Shown here piece after piece: positions 8,055 to 15,919 of a DNA stretch of 32,900 nt (its first letter is position 1; every line of letters begins with the position of its first letter). This DNA is from Bacillota bacterium. GTDB lineage: Bacteria; Bacillota; Clostridia; Peptostreptococcales; Anaerovoracaceae. The stretch covers positions 1 through 32,900 of the forward strand of contig JAQYCQ010000014.1 of assembly GCA_028724585.1 (NCBI GenBank). The letters run 5' to 3'. A program made the position numbers and the translations under genes. Below the pieces are notes generated by a model. That model saw nothing but the letters and a program-made list of their open reading frames with translations, did no database searches and was not told the DNA's origin.

Positions 8055-8576
8055 ATGGCACGTACATCGAAAAAAGCGAACAAGAGCCTCTACCAGCTCA
8101 GGCGCGAGGAGCTGGGGCTGAGCAGGGAAAAAGCCAGCGAACTCCTGGAGAGCATGACGCCGGAAAGGATAGAGAGAATAGAAAACGGCAAGCTGGAGGC
8201 GCGCCCGGACGAGATCCTGCTCATGGCTGAGAAATACAAGGATCCTCACCTCTGCAACCATTACTGCGCAAACGACTGCGCTATCGGCATACGTAATGTC
8301 CCCGAGATCAAGACCAGGGATCTGTCGCAGATAGTGCTGGAGATGCTGGCTTCGCTCAATTCTTTGAAGAAAGAACAGGAGAGACTCATAGAGATCACTG
8401 TCGACGGCAAGATCGAGACTGACGAGATCGAGGATTTCATCAAGATCCAGGAAGAGCTGGAGCAGATATCGATGACGGTCGAAGCCCTGAAGCTCTGGTC
8501 AAAGGAAAAGCTGACATCGGGCCAGATCGATATGGAAGCGTATAAAGCCGCCAAAGAAAAGACAAATAAACGGTAA
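8055..8576 (+). CDS. XRE-family helix-turn-helix protein with CX3CX3C cluster
   Basis: This 173-residue protein has an N-terminal Cro/C1-type HTH (about residues 13-60; LGLSREKASELL, MTPERIERIENG). It is followed by an unusual cysteine cluster LCNHYCANDC with C67, C71 and C75. The rest is a helical tail (LSQIVLEMLASLNSLKKEQE onwards) that may dimerise. It has the layout of clostridial XRE proteins of unknown target. The start ATG 8055 is three bases after the stop of an upstream mini-ORF that carries the ribosome binding site. The Cys cluster could bind a metal or sense redox, but that is inference. Confidence 0.8.
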   Translation: MARTSKKANKSLYQLRREELGLSREKASELLESMTPERIERIENGKLEARPDEILLMAEKYKDPHLCNHYCANDCAIGIRNVPEIKTRDLSQIVLEMLASLNSLKKEQERLIEITVDGKIETDEIEDFIKIQEELEQISMTVEALKLWSKEKLTSGQIDMEAYKAAKEKTNKR

Positions 8577-8675
8577 CTCTGATCGCGGACTTGTATTTGA
8601 CGGAGCAGTTGCATCGTTGCGACATCCTGACACAGCGATAGACCAGTCCGCTGATGATCTCTGACAGGGATATAT

Positions 8676-8718
8676 GCCGGCATGTGAAAGATAGACATCT
8701 TCCATGTGCCGGCTTTTT
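8676..8718 (+). terminator. Rho-independent terminator after the XRE gene
   Basis: A long stem (GCCGGCATGTGAAAGAT with ATCTTCCATGTGCCGGC, 17 bp with wobbles) is followed by TTTTTG and a further T-rich run. It lies about 100 bp after the XRE stop codon. Confidence 0.8.
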
Positions 8719-8867
8719 GTATTTTTTGCGTTTTATGAAGGAAAAGAGCCCTTTTTTCAGCGCTTTGTGTCGTTTAAAGATCAGGCGGCAGAGACTATCA
8801 TATAACCATAAGAAAAAGGAAAGGGGTTCCTGAAAATAGCCCGTAGGTTTTATAAAAGGAGAGAATC

Positions 8868-9074
8868 ATGTACAACAGAGACAACGATATGTTAAAGATC
8901 CTGATAGCTATAGGTATCGTGCTTTACATCATTTCACCGGTTGACCTATTCCCGGGACCTGTCGATGACTTTATCGTCACGCTGCTGGGCATGGCAGTAC
9001 AGCGGCGTCTTGGCAGGACGAACGAAGGAAACAGTTATAACTATTACGATTACAGGGAAGGTTACAGGCGCTAG
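8868..9074 (+). CDS. Small DUF1232-like membrane protein
   Basis: This 68-residue protein has one hydrophobic segment (residues 8-30, MLKILIAIGIVLYIISPVDL) running into the YIISPVDLFPGPVDD motif. That motif is typical of DUF1232/YkvA-type membrane proteins, in which the conserved sequence is close to Y-x-x-SPxDLxPD. The rest is a short Tyr/Arg-rich tail. AAAAGGAGAGAATC before the ATG is a strong ribosome binding site, and the gene has its own terminator. The function is not established for the family. Confidence 0.7.
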   Translation: MYNRDNDMLKILIAIGIVLYIISPVDLFPGPVDDFIVTLLGMAVQRRLGRTNEGNSYNYYDYREGYRR

Positions 9075-9142
9075 CTGATCAGGACTTCAAGATAAAAGGT
9101 TAATAAGCAAACTCGCGATAGGGGTATTGGGAGTTCGCATAA

Positions 9143-9177
9143 GGCGGCAGTCAGAAATGGCTGCCGCCGATTTTTTT
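9143..9177 (+). terminator. Rho-independent terminator after the small membrane protein
   Basis: The stem GGCGGCAG (9143-9150) pairs with CTGCCGCC (9161-9168) and is followed by GATTTTTTT. Confidence 0.85.
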
Positions 9178-9205
9178 GCCGCTGACAGCCTGTCGTTCTA
9201 TTTAC

Positions 9206-9236
9206 GACCGCTCTGCGGACAGCCGCCTGACGGCGG
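9206..9236 (+). repeat. Dispersed palindromic repeat, two-hairpin copy
   Basis: GACCGCTCTGCGGAC (9206-9220) is followed by AGCCGCCTGACGGCGG. It matches 4172-4201 at 29 of 30 bases. It sits between the terminator at 9143 and brnQ. The remaining bases up to 9375 also hold a small CGCTTTGAAAGCG palindrome and the repeat at 9278; no promoter could be called with confidence. Confidence 0.8.
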
Positions 9237-9277
9237 AACCGGCTGCGCGCTTTGAAAGCGGTTTTCCGGAGGACTAT

Positions 9278-9292
9278 GCGGGCGGAGCCCGC
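9278..9292 (+). repeat. GGA-triloop palindrome (GCGGGC stem)
   Basis: GCGGGCGGAGCCCGC is a perfect 6-bp stem around GGA, the same design as the main repeat family but with a different stem sequence. The identical 15 bases recur at 10700-10714, so the two copies bracket brnQ. Confidence 0.65.
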
Positions 9293-9375
9293 GGGAAAGA
9301 ATCAGGAACTTTACTGGCAGTTATATCTTGAATATGTTATCCTGAATGTCATATGGAATTTTAGGAGATATAAGT

Positions 9376-10743
9376 ATGAAGAAAAAATTAACTGCCGGGG
9401 AGACGCTTACGGTGTCAAGCATGCTGTTCGGGCTGTTTTTCGGGGCTGGAAACCTGATCTTTCCGGCCTATATGGGACAGGCCGCCGGGCGCAATGTGAT
9501 CCCTGCCCTGCTGGGCTTTCTGATATCCGGCGTAGGGCTTCCTCTGCTGGGCGTCGTATCGCTGGCTTTTACGCGCTCGAGCGGGCTGCAGATGCTGAGC
9601 AGCAAGGCCGGAAAGAAATACGGAGCGGTCTTTACCGCAGCCCTTTATCTGACGATCGGGCCTCTGTTCGCTATACCGAGATGCTTTACTGTCCCATACG
9701 AGACACTGTTCTCGTCCGGGGCACCTGGAGGACTTCCTGACCGTCTGGCGCTGTTCATCTTTACGCTGGGATTCTTCGCGATCATGATGTTCTTTTCTCT
9801 GAGGCCGGGCAGGATCATGGACTGGGTAGGAAAGCTGCTGAATCCTATGTTTCTGGCTATGTTCGCCTGGATCATGGGCACGGCGCTCATACACCCTATG
9901 GGGAGCGCTTTCGACGCCGAGCCGGCTGCGGAATACGCATCGGCCCCTTTCGCTAAGGGAATATTCGAAGGCTATAATACCATGGATGCCCTGGCAGGAC
10001 TGGCATTCGGGATAGTAGTGGTAAATGTCATCAACTCGCTGGGAGTAAAAGAGCCGGGGGATGTGGCAGCCAACTCGATAAAGGCCGGCCTGTCAGCCTG
10101 CGGTCTGATGGCGCTGATATACACAGTAACGGCACTCGTCGGGGCGCAGAGCAGGGCTGCCTATCCGGCAGCATCCAACGGCAGTGTTACCCTGGCGGAG
10201 ATCGCTCAGCACTATTATCACGGTATCGGCATCTGGCTGCTGGGGATCATGATCCTGCTGGCGACCCTTAAGACAGCGGTGGGTCTGATAACCAGCTGCA
10301 GTGAGACTTTCAGCGCCCTGCTTCCAGGGAAGCTGAGCTATACTAAGTGGACTGTGATTTTCTGCCTGGTTTCCCTGCTGATCGCCAACGCGGGGCTGGA
10401 CGAGATCATCAGGTTCTCTTTGCCTGTGCTCATGTTCCTCTATCCGCTGGCTGTATCGCTGATAATCCTGGCTATGTCCCATAGGGCTTTTAATGATGAT
10501 CCGGGAGTCTACCGCGCTGTGACGGCAGTGACATTCATCTTCGCGATCATCGATACGGTGACTTCGCTGCCGGTAAAGGCTCTTGCCGCGGTTCATCTTA
10601 CTTCTGCCTGCGATGTTCTGGCGCGTGTTATCCCTCTGTCTTCCTACAGGCTGGGATGGCTGCTTCCGACGGTGATCGCTCTCATCGCGGCTGTCATATG
10701 CGGGCGGAGCCCGCGCCGGTGTGGCTTTTCCAAGAAAAAATAG
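9376..10743 (+). CDS. brnQ: Branched-chain amino acid transport system II carrier protein
   Basis: This is a 455-residue polytopic membrane protein of the LIVCS family, which imports Leu, Ile and Val by cation symport. The N-terminal signature LFFGAGNLIFPAYMGQAAG is characteristic, and about twelve hydrophobic segments follow. ATG 9376 is chosen because AGGAG lies 8 bases upstream; an in-frame ATG at 9346 lacks such a site. The last residues (CGRSPRRCGFSKKK) are encoded by a copy of the GGA-triloop palindrome, so the cytoplasmic tail may have been replaced or extended by repeat DNA. No terminator is evident before the next gene. Confidence 0.92.
   Translation: MKKKLTAGETLTVSSMLFGLFFGAGNLIFPAYMGQAAGRNVIPALLGFLISGVGLPLLGVVSLAFTRSSGLQMLSSKAGKKYGAVFTAALYLTIGPLFAIPRCFTVPYETLFSSGAPGGLPDRLALFIFTLGFFAIMMFFSLRPGRIMDWVGKLLNPMFLAMFAWIMGTALIHPMGSAFDAEPAAEYASAPFAKGIFEGYNTMDALAGLAFGIVVVNVINSLGVKEPGDVAANSIKAGLSACGLMALIYTVTALVGAQSRAAYPAASNGSVTLAEIAQHYYHGIGIWLLGIMILLATLKTAVGLITSCSETFSALLPGKLSYTKWTVIFCLVSLLIANAGLDEIIRFSLPVLMFLYPLAVSLIILAMSHRAFNDDPGVYRAVTAVTFIFAIIDTVTSLPVKALAAVHLTSACDVLARVIPLSSYRLGWLLPTVIALIAAVICGRSPRRCGFSKKK
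10700..10714 (+). repeat. GGA-triloop palindrome inside the 3' end of brnQ
   Basis: GCGGGCGGAGCCCGC is identical to 9278-9292, and the match extends leftward (TAT) and rightward (G). It encodes part of the brnQ C-terminal tail. Confidence 0.65.
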
Positions 10744-10801
10744 ATATAATTTAAGGGAATATTTTCAGAAATAACTACCGTCTGTTTAAAGGGAGAAAAA
10801 A

Positions 10802-11599
10802 ATGCCGTCGACATACGCGCATGAGAGGTTCGGACAGCTGGTGCTGGAGCAGCTGCCTGATGAACTGCAGGAAGAGATAGAAAGTGAAAGCGATCTCTTT
10901 CATATAGGGCTGCAGGGGCCTGACCTGATGTTTTACTATGATCCGCTGAGGAAGCGCGGAGTCGCCGAGGCCGGGAGCAGGCTGCATAAGCTGAGTGGAA
11001 AGCGGTTTTTCCGTAAGGAGAACAGGATTCTTGGACAGCTGGTAGGGAGCACGCGTGAAGCCGGCAGGGTATATCTGCTCGGAGTCCTGTGCCACTTCAT
11101 CCTCGATGCCATGTGTCACGGGTATATTGGTAAATACGAGCGGGAGCACGGAGTCAGCCATGCTGTCATCGAGGGGGCTTTTGACAGGAGCCTGATCGAG
11201 GCTGAAGGAAGGGTGCCTGTTAAGGAAGATATGGTAAGGAACTTCCATCCGTCCAGGCGGTCAGGCCAGATCATCGGGATCTTTTATCCGGAGCAGGGCC
11301 TCGATGTCATGACTAAGGCAATCGCGCGCTTTAAATTTTTCCATCATGTGCTCAGGTGCCCGCATGACCTGAAGAGAAACTTGATATATTCGGGTCTGAA
11401 GGTCCTGGGTCAGTATGGTGCTCTGCGCGGGCACATCACGACCAAATACGAAGATGCGGACTGCGCCGAGAGCAGCAGTTATCTGCAGGAAAGGCTTAAG
11501 GAGGCGGTACCTGTGGCGGTAAAGCTGCTGAGCCTATTTCCGGATGGGTTTGATGATCCGATTTATGAACTCAATTTCAGTGGAAGGAAAGCGCGGTAA
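10802..11599 (+). CDS. Zinc-dependent phospholipase C family protein
   Basis: This 265-residue protein matches the Zn-dependent PLC/S1-P1-like fold in its spaced His/Asp motifs. These are TYAHERFG near the N-terminus, HIGLQGPDLMFYY around residues 36-48, the helix LGVLCHFILDAMCHGYI around 98-114, and HAVIEGAFDRSLIE around 120-133. No signal peptide is seen, unlike classical secreted phospholipases, so a cytoplasmic or uncharacterised hydrolase role is more likely. GGGAGAAAAAA precedes the ATG. It probably forms a short transcription unit with the Nudix gene 39 bp downstream. Confidence 0.8.
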   Translation: MPSTYAHERFGQLVLEQLPDELQEEIESESDLFHIGLQGPDLMFYYDPLRKRGVAEAGSRLHKLSGKRFFRKENRILGQLVGSTREAGRVYLLGVLCHFILDAMCHGYIGKYEREHGVSHAVIEGAFDRSLIEAEGRVPVKEDMVRNFHPSRRSGQIIGIFYPEQGLDVMTKAIARFKFFHHVLRCPHDLKRNLIYSGLKVLGQYGALRGHITTKYEDADCAESSSYLQERLKEAVPVAVKLLSLFPDGFDDPIYELNFSGRKAR

Positions 11600-11638
11600 T
11601 ATCAGTGATGGATATAGATATGGGAAAAGAGGGCTGAC

Positions 11639-12100
11639 ATGAAGAAATGTAAGCACGAAGGCGAAAAGATAGTCTACAGGGCTGATGAGAACGGCAATAA
11701 GATAGTAAGAGTAGCTGCGGCAGTGATCGTGGAGGATGGAAAGGTGTTCGCGGCGCAGAGGGGCTACGGCAAGTTTAAGGATGGCTGGGAATTTCCGGGC
11801 GGCAAGATAGAGAAGGGAGAGACTCCTCAGCAAGCTGCCGAGCGCGAGGTCAGCGAGGAACTGGGGGCGTCGATAATAGCCGGCCCGGTGCTCGGCGATA
11901 TAGAATACGATTATCCGGATTTCCATCTGAGCATGACCTGCTGTATCTGTTCTCTGGAATCGGGAAAGCTTGAACTGCTGGAGCACGAGGCAGCCCGCTG
12001 GCTCTCGGCGGACGAGCTGAGGAGCGTCGACTGGCTGCCGGCAGATATCGCTATACTGGACAGGCTGGAGGCTTATCTCAGGTCGGGGAAGGTTGATTAA
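11639..12100 (+). CDS. Nudix (MutT-type) nucleoside triphosphate pyrophosphohydrolase
   Basis: This 153-residue protein has a complete Nudix box: G55, E61, R69-E70, E73-E74 and G76 (GGKIEKGET, then REVSEELG). The preceding WEFPGG is typical of MutT-like (d)NTP pyrophosphohydrolases that clear oxidised nucleotides. An N-terminal extension of about 20 residues (MKKCKHEGEKIVYRADENG) precedes the usual first strand. The start follows AAAAGAGGGCTGAC, an acceptable site. Substrate specificity cannot be set from sequence alone. Confidence 0.88.
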   Translation: MKKCKHEGEKIVYRADENGNKIVRVAAAVIVEDGKVFAAQRGYGKFKDGWEFPGGKIEKGETPQQAAEREVSEELGASIIAGPVLGDIEYDYPDFHLSMTCCICSLESGKLELLEHEAARWLSADELRSVDWLPADIAILDRLEAYLRSGKVD

Positions 12101-12111
12101 AAAGTGCTGAA

Positions 12112-12139
12112 TTGATATACTTTATTCAGAACATAATAA
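12112..12139 (+). promoter_or_regulatory. Possible promoter for the NTP-transferase fusion gene
   Basis: TTGATA (12112-12117) is separated by 16 bp from TAATAA (12134-12139), about 40 bp before the ATG at 12180. Both boxes are imperfect. Confidence 0.3.
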
Positions 12140-12179
12140 CGTATTTTTGTATGATTTGATCGAGTAATGAGGTTCGCAG

Positions 12180-13961
12180 ATGGATATCAAAAGAAATCCG
12201 GCAGGCCTTATCCTTTCAGCAGGTTTTTCGTCCAGAATGAACGATTTCAAGCCTCTGATGAAGATAGGCAGCAGCTGTCCGCTTGGAATACTTATAGAAA
12301 ACATGAAGATAGCCGGCATCAAAGACATCTTTGTCGTTGCCGGGCATAACGCGGACCTTATAGATGATTTCTGTAAAGACAAAGGCGTCAGGCTGGTCAG
12401 GAATCCGGATTACGCTAAGGGAATGTTCACTTCGGTACAGAAAGGTGTCGAGGCGGCTTTCAGGAACGGCAACGACTGCTTTCTCATGAATCCGGTAGAC
12501 GTACCTCTGGTCCCGCCGTATATCTTCAAGGCTCTGATGAACAGGTTCTACAGGTCTGACAGGCAGGAGTTCGCTGTCGCCTGCTATATGGGCCAAAAGG
12601 CTCATCCGCTGCTGATCCCAGCTGAGTTTACCGGCGAGATCATGACATCGGACGGCAAAAACGGAATGAAGTCGGTAACAGCTCTGCACGAGAGCGCTAT
12701 GATGAGAGTCGATACCCACAGCGAGAGCATAACCATGGATATGGATACTCCGGCTGACTACGAAAGGCTCAGCAGCTGGTACGAAGCTCATAAATATCCT
12801 GACAGAGAGCAGTGCCAGAGGGTCCTGGACAGGGTCGGCACTCCGGCTCACATAGTCAGGCACTGCCAGGCGGTCACTGATACAGCGCTGACGATAGCCA
12901 TGGAGCTTAATTTCAATGGCATGGAGCTTTCGCTTCCGCTCATCTACGCTTCCGGTTCCCTTCACGATGTACTCCGGATGAGACCGGATCACCCGAAGCT
13001 GGGCGCTGACCTTATGCTCGACTACGGTTATCCGGAAGTCGCTGATATCATCAAGGACCATATGAAATATCAGCATCCGCTCCCGGTCTACGATATTACA
13101 GAAAAGGATATCATATGCCTTTCGGATAAGCTCCGCCAGGAGGACAAGCTGGTCACTCTGGAGCAGAGGCTGGCTCCGGTCCTGCTGCGCTGGAAGGACG
13201 ACCCTCAGGCCATAAGTGATATAGAATCCAAGATAGGCTGCACCTACGCGGTGATGAACTATATAAACGTCAAGATAGGGCGCAACGTCTATGATCTGTT
13301 AAGGGAACACGACGCGGAGCAGAGAAACGCTGAGCCTGACAGAAAGGTGCTCAAGCGCATAGTCCTGATCAGGCACGGGGAGACTGAAAAGCATGAAGGC
13401 GGAAAGATATTCCTGGGGCAGACGGATGTTCCCCTGAGCGAAGAAGGACGCGGCCAGTGCAGGATAGTCGGCATAGAGCTGCAGCATTTCGATCTCGATT
13501 CTTCAGTAATATACTGCAGCGATCTCAAACGTGCGAGAGAAAGCGCGGAAGTGATAGCGGAAAATACCGGCAGGCGCTTTACGATCATAGATATCCCGGA
13601 ATTCGAAGAAATGAATCTCGGAAGCTGGGATGGAAGATATATGAGCGAGATAAAAGAGAAATATCCGGAAGAGTTTGTTAAGCGGGGCCAGGACCTGCTG
13701 GGATTCAGGATCGACGATAAGGCTGAAAACTTCTACGATCTCCGTGAGCGTGTGCTTGAAAAGTTCAACCAGATAGTGCAGGAACAGCCGGGCGATGTGG
13801 TCATCGTCAGCCATTCCGGAGTGCTCAGGATACTTAAATGCGAGCTTCTGGGCAGGCCGCTGTCGGATGTGCTCAGGCTCAAGTTCGACAGGGGAACCTA
13901 CGAGCTTCTGGATCTGACTCAGGAATACGCCGACAGGTATAAGCTGGATATAGAAGAATAG
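12180..13961 (+). CDS. Three-domain fusion: MobA-like NTP transferase, HD domain, histidine phosphatase
   Basis: This is a 593-residue protein. Residues 8-200 are a MobA/MocA-type nucleotidyltransferase: LILSAGFSSRM (10-20), K24 and the metal-binding NPVDVP with D107. Residues 207-365 are an HD-type phosphohydrolase helical domain, with H224/H228, the HD pair H262-D263, and the later HMKYQH and LSDKLRQ motifs. Residues 390-593 are a histidine phosphatase: RHGET with catalytic H399, SDLKRARESAE and VSHSG with H545. MobA-like enzymes attach CMP or GMP to molybdopterin, so a link to molybdenum-hydroxylase cofactor maturation is possible, but no such enzyme is in the window. GAGG lies 7 bases before the ATG. 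Confidence 0.87.
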   Translation: MDIKRNPAGLILSAGFSSRMNDFKPLMKIGSSCPLGILIENMKIAGIKDIFVVAGHNADLIDDFCKDKGVRLVRNPDYAKGMFTSVQKGVEAAFRNGNDCFLMNPVDVPLVPPYIFKALMNRFYRSDRQEFAVACYMGQKAHPLLIPAEFTGEIMTSDGKNGMKSVTALHESAMMRVDTHSESITMDMDTPADYERLSSWYEAHKYPDREQCQRVLDRVGTPAHIVRHCQAVTDTALTIAMELNFNGMELSLPLIYASGSLHDVLRMRPDHPKLGADLMLDYGYPEVADIIKDHMKYQHPLPVYDITEKDIICLSDKLRQEDKLVTLEQRLAPVLLRWKDDPQAISDIESKIGCTYAVMNYINVKIGRNVYDLLREHDAEQRNAEPDRKVLKRIVLIRHGETEKHEGGKIFLGQTDVPLSEEGRGQCRIVGIELQHFDLDSSVIYCSDLKRARESAEVIAENTGRRFTIIDIPEFEEMNLGSWDGRYMSEIKEKYPEEFVKRGQDLLGFRIDDKAENFYDLRERVLEKFNQIVQEQPGDVVIVSHSGVLRILKCELLGRPLSDVLRLKFDRGTYELLDLTQEYADRYKLDIEE

Positions 13962-13975
13962 AACAGGATCATTCA

Positions 13976-14010
13976 GGCCTTCTGCCCGTCGAAGGGCGGA
14001 GGGCTTTTTT
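13976..14010 (+). terminator. Rho-independent terminator after the fusion gene
   Basis: GCCTTCTGCCC pairs with GGGCGGAGGGC (two wobbles) across a short GTCGAA loop, followed by TTTTTT. Confidence 0.85.
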
Positions 14011-14040
14011 AGGGAATAAGGAAAAAGGAAAGAAATTTTT

Positions 14041-15906
14041 ATGAAATTATCCGAAAGAGTCGAAAGGCTCCTTACCAGGGTCAATAAACCTGCCTCATAT
14101 ATGGGCGGAGAGCTCAATTCAGTGAGAAAGACGCCGGAGGAGACCGAGCTTTACTGGGGATTCTGCTTCCCTGATCTCTATGAGATCGGAATGTCTTATC
14201 TGGGACTGCAGATAATCTACCATGTGCTGAACAGCCAGCCCGGCGTTTACTGCCAGAGGCTTTTCGCGCCTGGAGACGATATGGAACAGCTGATGAGACA
14301 GGAAGGCATCCCCCTTTTCACGGTTGAGGACCGCCAGGCTGCGGGCGAGATGGATGTGCTGGGATTTACACTCCAGTACGAGCTTTCGTTCACTAATATC
14401 GTAAACATGCTGGATCTGGCCGGCGTGCCGGTCCTGTCCGCGGAGCGGTCGGAAGACGACCCGATCATTGCCGCTGGAGGAAACTGCTCCTTCAGCCCTG
14501 AGCCGCTGGCTGACATTATTGACTTCTATATGCTCGGCGACGGCGAGGATTTGCTGGTCGAGGTGTCGCAGCTGCTCAAGCAGAAAAAGAGAGAAGGCTG
14601 GACCAGGAGAGAGTTTCTGGAAAAGCTGTGCGGGATCGAGGGAGTCTACATTCCTTCTTTCTATGAGCCCCAGTACGCTGAGGACGGGACCATGACAGGC
14701 TATAAAAAGCTGTATGAGGGAGCTCCGGACAGAGTCGTCAAGAGGATAGTCGAAGATATGGATTCCTGCGATTTTCCGCTTAAGCCCCTGGTTCCTTTCA
14801 CAGAGACCGTCCACGACAGGTCTGTCATCGAGCTCTTCAGGGGATGCACCAGAGGATGCAGGTTCTGTCAGGCGGGAATGATCTGCAGGCCTGTAAGGGA
14901 AAGGTCACCGGAGCAGGTGCGCCAGTATGCCGCTGAAAGCCTGGCAAGCACTGGCTATGACGAGATGAGCCTGCTGTCCCTTTCCACGAGCGACTATTCC
15001 AGGATAGAGCCGCTGGTAAAAGACCTTATGGTCGACTGCAAAGCCAAAGATACTGGGCTTTCCCTGCCTTCGCTCCGTCTCGACTCTTTCTCTGAGGATA
15101 TTCTCAGGGAGATACAGGAATTCAGGAAGACAGGCCTGACCTTCGCGCCTGAAGCGGGAACGCAGAGGCTGCGCGACATCATAAACAAGTCTATCACTGA
15201 CGATAACATCTATGACGCGGTAAAGAAGGTCATAGAGATGGGCTACACTAACATCAAGCTTTACTTCATGATCGGTCTTCCGGGCGAAACCGACGAGGAT
15301 CTTGACGGTATAGCGCAGATCGCCAGGAACGTGGTCTGGATCAACAAGAAGTACGGCGACGAGAAGAAAAAGGGCAGGTTCAACGTTACGGTCAGCGTGT
15401 CAAACTTTGTGCCTAAGGCGGATACACCTTTCCAGTGGGCCGCTCAGGACACTCCGGAGGAGCTGGACCGCAAGCACTACTATCTCAAGGATCTGCTCAA
15501 GAAGGTTAAGCACTGCTCTTTCCAGTATCACGGAACGGACACCAGTGAGCTGGAAGCTATACTCGCCAGAGGCGACAGGAGGCTCTGCAAAGCCATAATC
15601 CGCGCCTGGGAGCTGGGCTGCAGGTTTGACGGCTGGACAGAGTTCTTCCATTACGACAAGTGGAAGCAGGCCTTCGCTGACACAGGCGTTGACCTGGATT
15701 TCTACGCGCACAGGGCGAGACGCGAGGACGAATATCTGCCGTGGGAGATAATAGACTGCGGCGTGACCAAGAATTACATGCTGAAGGAACTCCACAAAGC
15801 TATGGAGGGTGTACAGACACAGGACTGCAGGAAAGGCTGCACGGCCTGCGGTATCAAGCGTTTTGTCGAATGTCCTGTCTATGAGCAGGGCGCTAATTAT
15901 TCGTAG
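14041..15906 (+). CDS. TIGR03960-family B12-binding-type radical SAM protein
   Basis: This 621-residue protein is the first member of the paired TIGR03960/TIGR03936 system. The N-terminal third is a Rossmann, B12-binding-like region (FCFPDLYEIGMSYLGLQI). The radical SAM cluster motif is CTRGCRFCQAG with C269, C273 and C276. Further features include FAPEAGTQRLRD and the C-terminal cysteine-containing GCTACGIKRFVECP. The pair has no fully established substrate; proximity to ribosome or RNase genes in other genomes has suggested an RNA-related role. AAAGGA lies upstream of the ATG. Bases 14436-14450 inside this gene are an exact reverse copy of the dispersed 15-bp palindrome. The next gene starts 13 bases after the stop. 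Confidence 0.9.
   Translation: MKLSERVERLLTRVNKPASYMGGELNSVRKTPEETELYWGFCFPDLYEIGMSYLGLQIIYHVLNSQPGVYCQRLFAPGDDMEQLMRQEGIPLFTVEDRQAAGEMDVLGFTLQYELSFTNIVNMLDLAGVPVLSAERSEDDPIIAAGGNCSFSPEPLADIIDFYMLGDGEDLLVEVSQLLKQKKREGWTRREFLEKLCGIEGVYIPSFYEPQYAEDGTMTGYKKLYEGAPDRVVKRIVEDMDSCDFPLKPLVPFTETVHDRSVIELFRGCTRGCRFCQAGMICRPVRERSPEQVRQYAAESLASTGYDEMSLLSLSTSDYSRIEPLVKDLMVDCKAKDTGLSLPSLRLDSFSEDILREIQEFRKTGLTFAPEAGTQRLRDIINKSITDDNIYDAVKKVIEMGYTNIKLYFMIGLPGETDEDLDGIAQIARNVVWINKKYGDEKKKGRFNVTVSVSNFVPKADTPFQWAAQDTPEELDRKHYYLKDLLKKVKHCSFQYHGTDTSELEAILARGDRRLCKAIIRAWELGCRFDGWTEFFHYDKWKQAFADTGVDLDFYAHRARREDEYLPWEIIDCGVTKNYMLKELHKAMEGVQTQDCRKGCTACGIKRFVECPVYEQGANYS
14436..14450 (-). repeat. Exact 15-bp palindrome copy inside a coding region
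   Basis: GTCCGCGGAGCGGTC is the exact reverse complement of the intergenic repeat core. Here it encodes part of LSAERSE in the radical SAM protein, a stretch of ordinary length and composition for the family. Confidence 0.6.
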
Positions 15907-15919
15907 AGGTAGATGGGAT

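Noticed and set aside
9237-9375. Riboswitch or leucine-responsive leader before brnQ
   Set aside because: Only short palindromes belonging to the dispersed repeat family were seen, with no terminator-antiterminator pair or leader peptide.
9252-9740. 162-codon plus-strand frame overlapping brnQ
   Set aside because: It is out of frame with brnQ and begins within the repeat-rich leader.
12216-13076. 286-codon open frame on the minus strand
   Set aside because: It is antisense to the three-domain fusion gene, whose three active sites are intact; it has no recognisable motifs.
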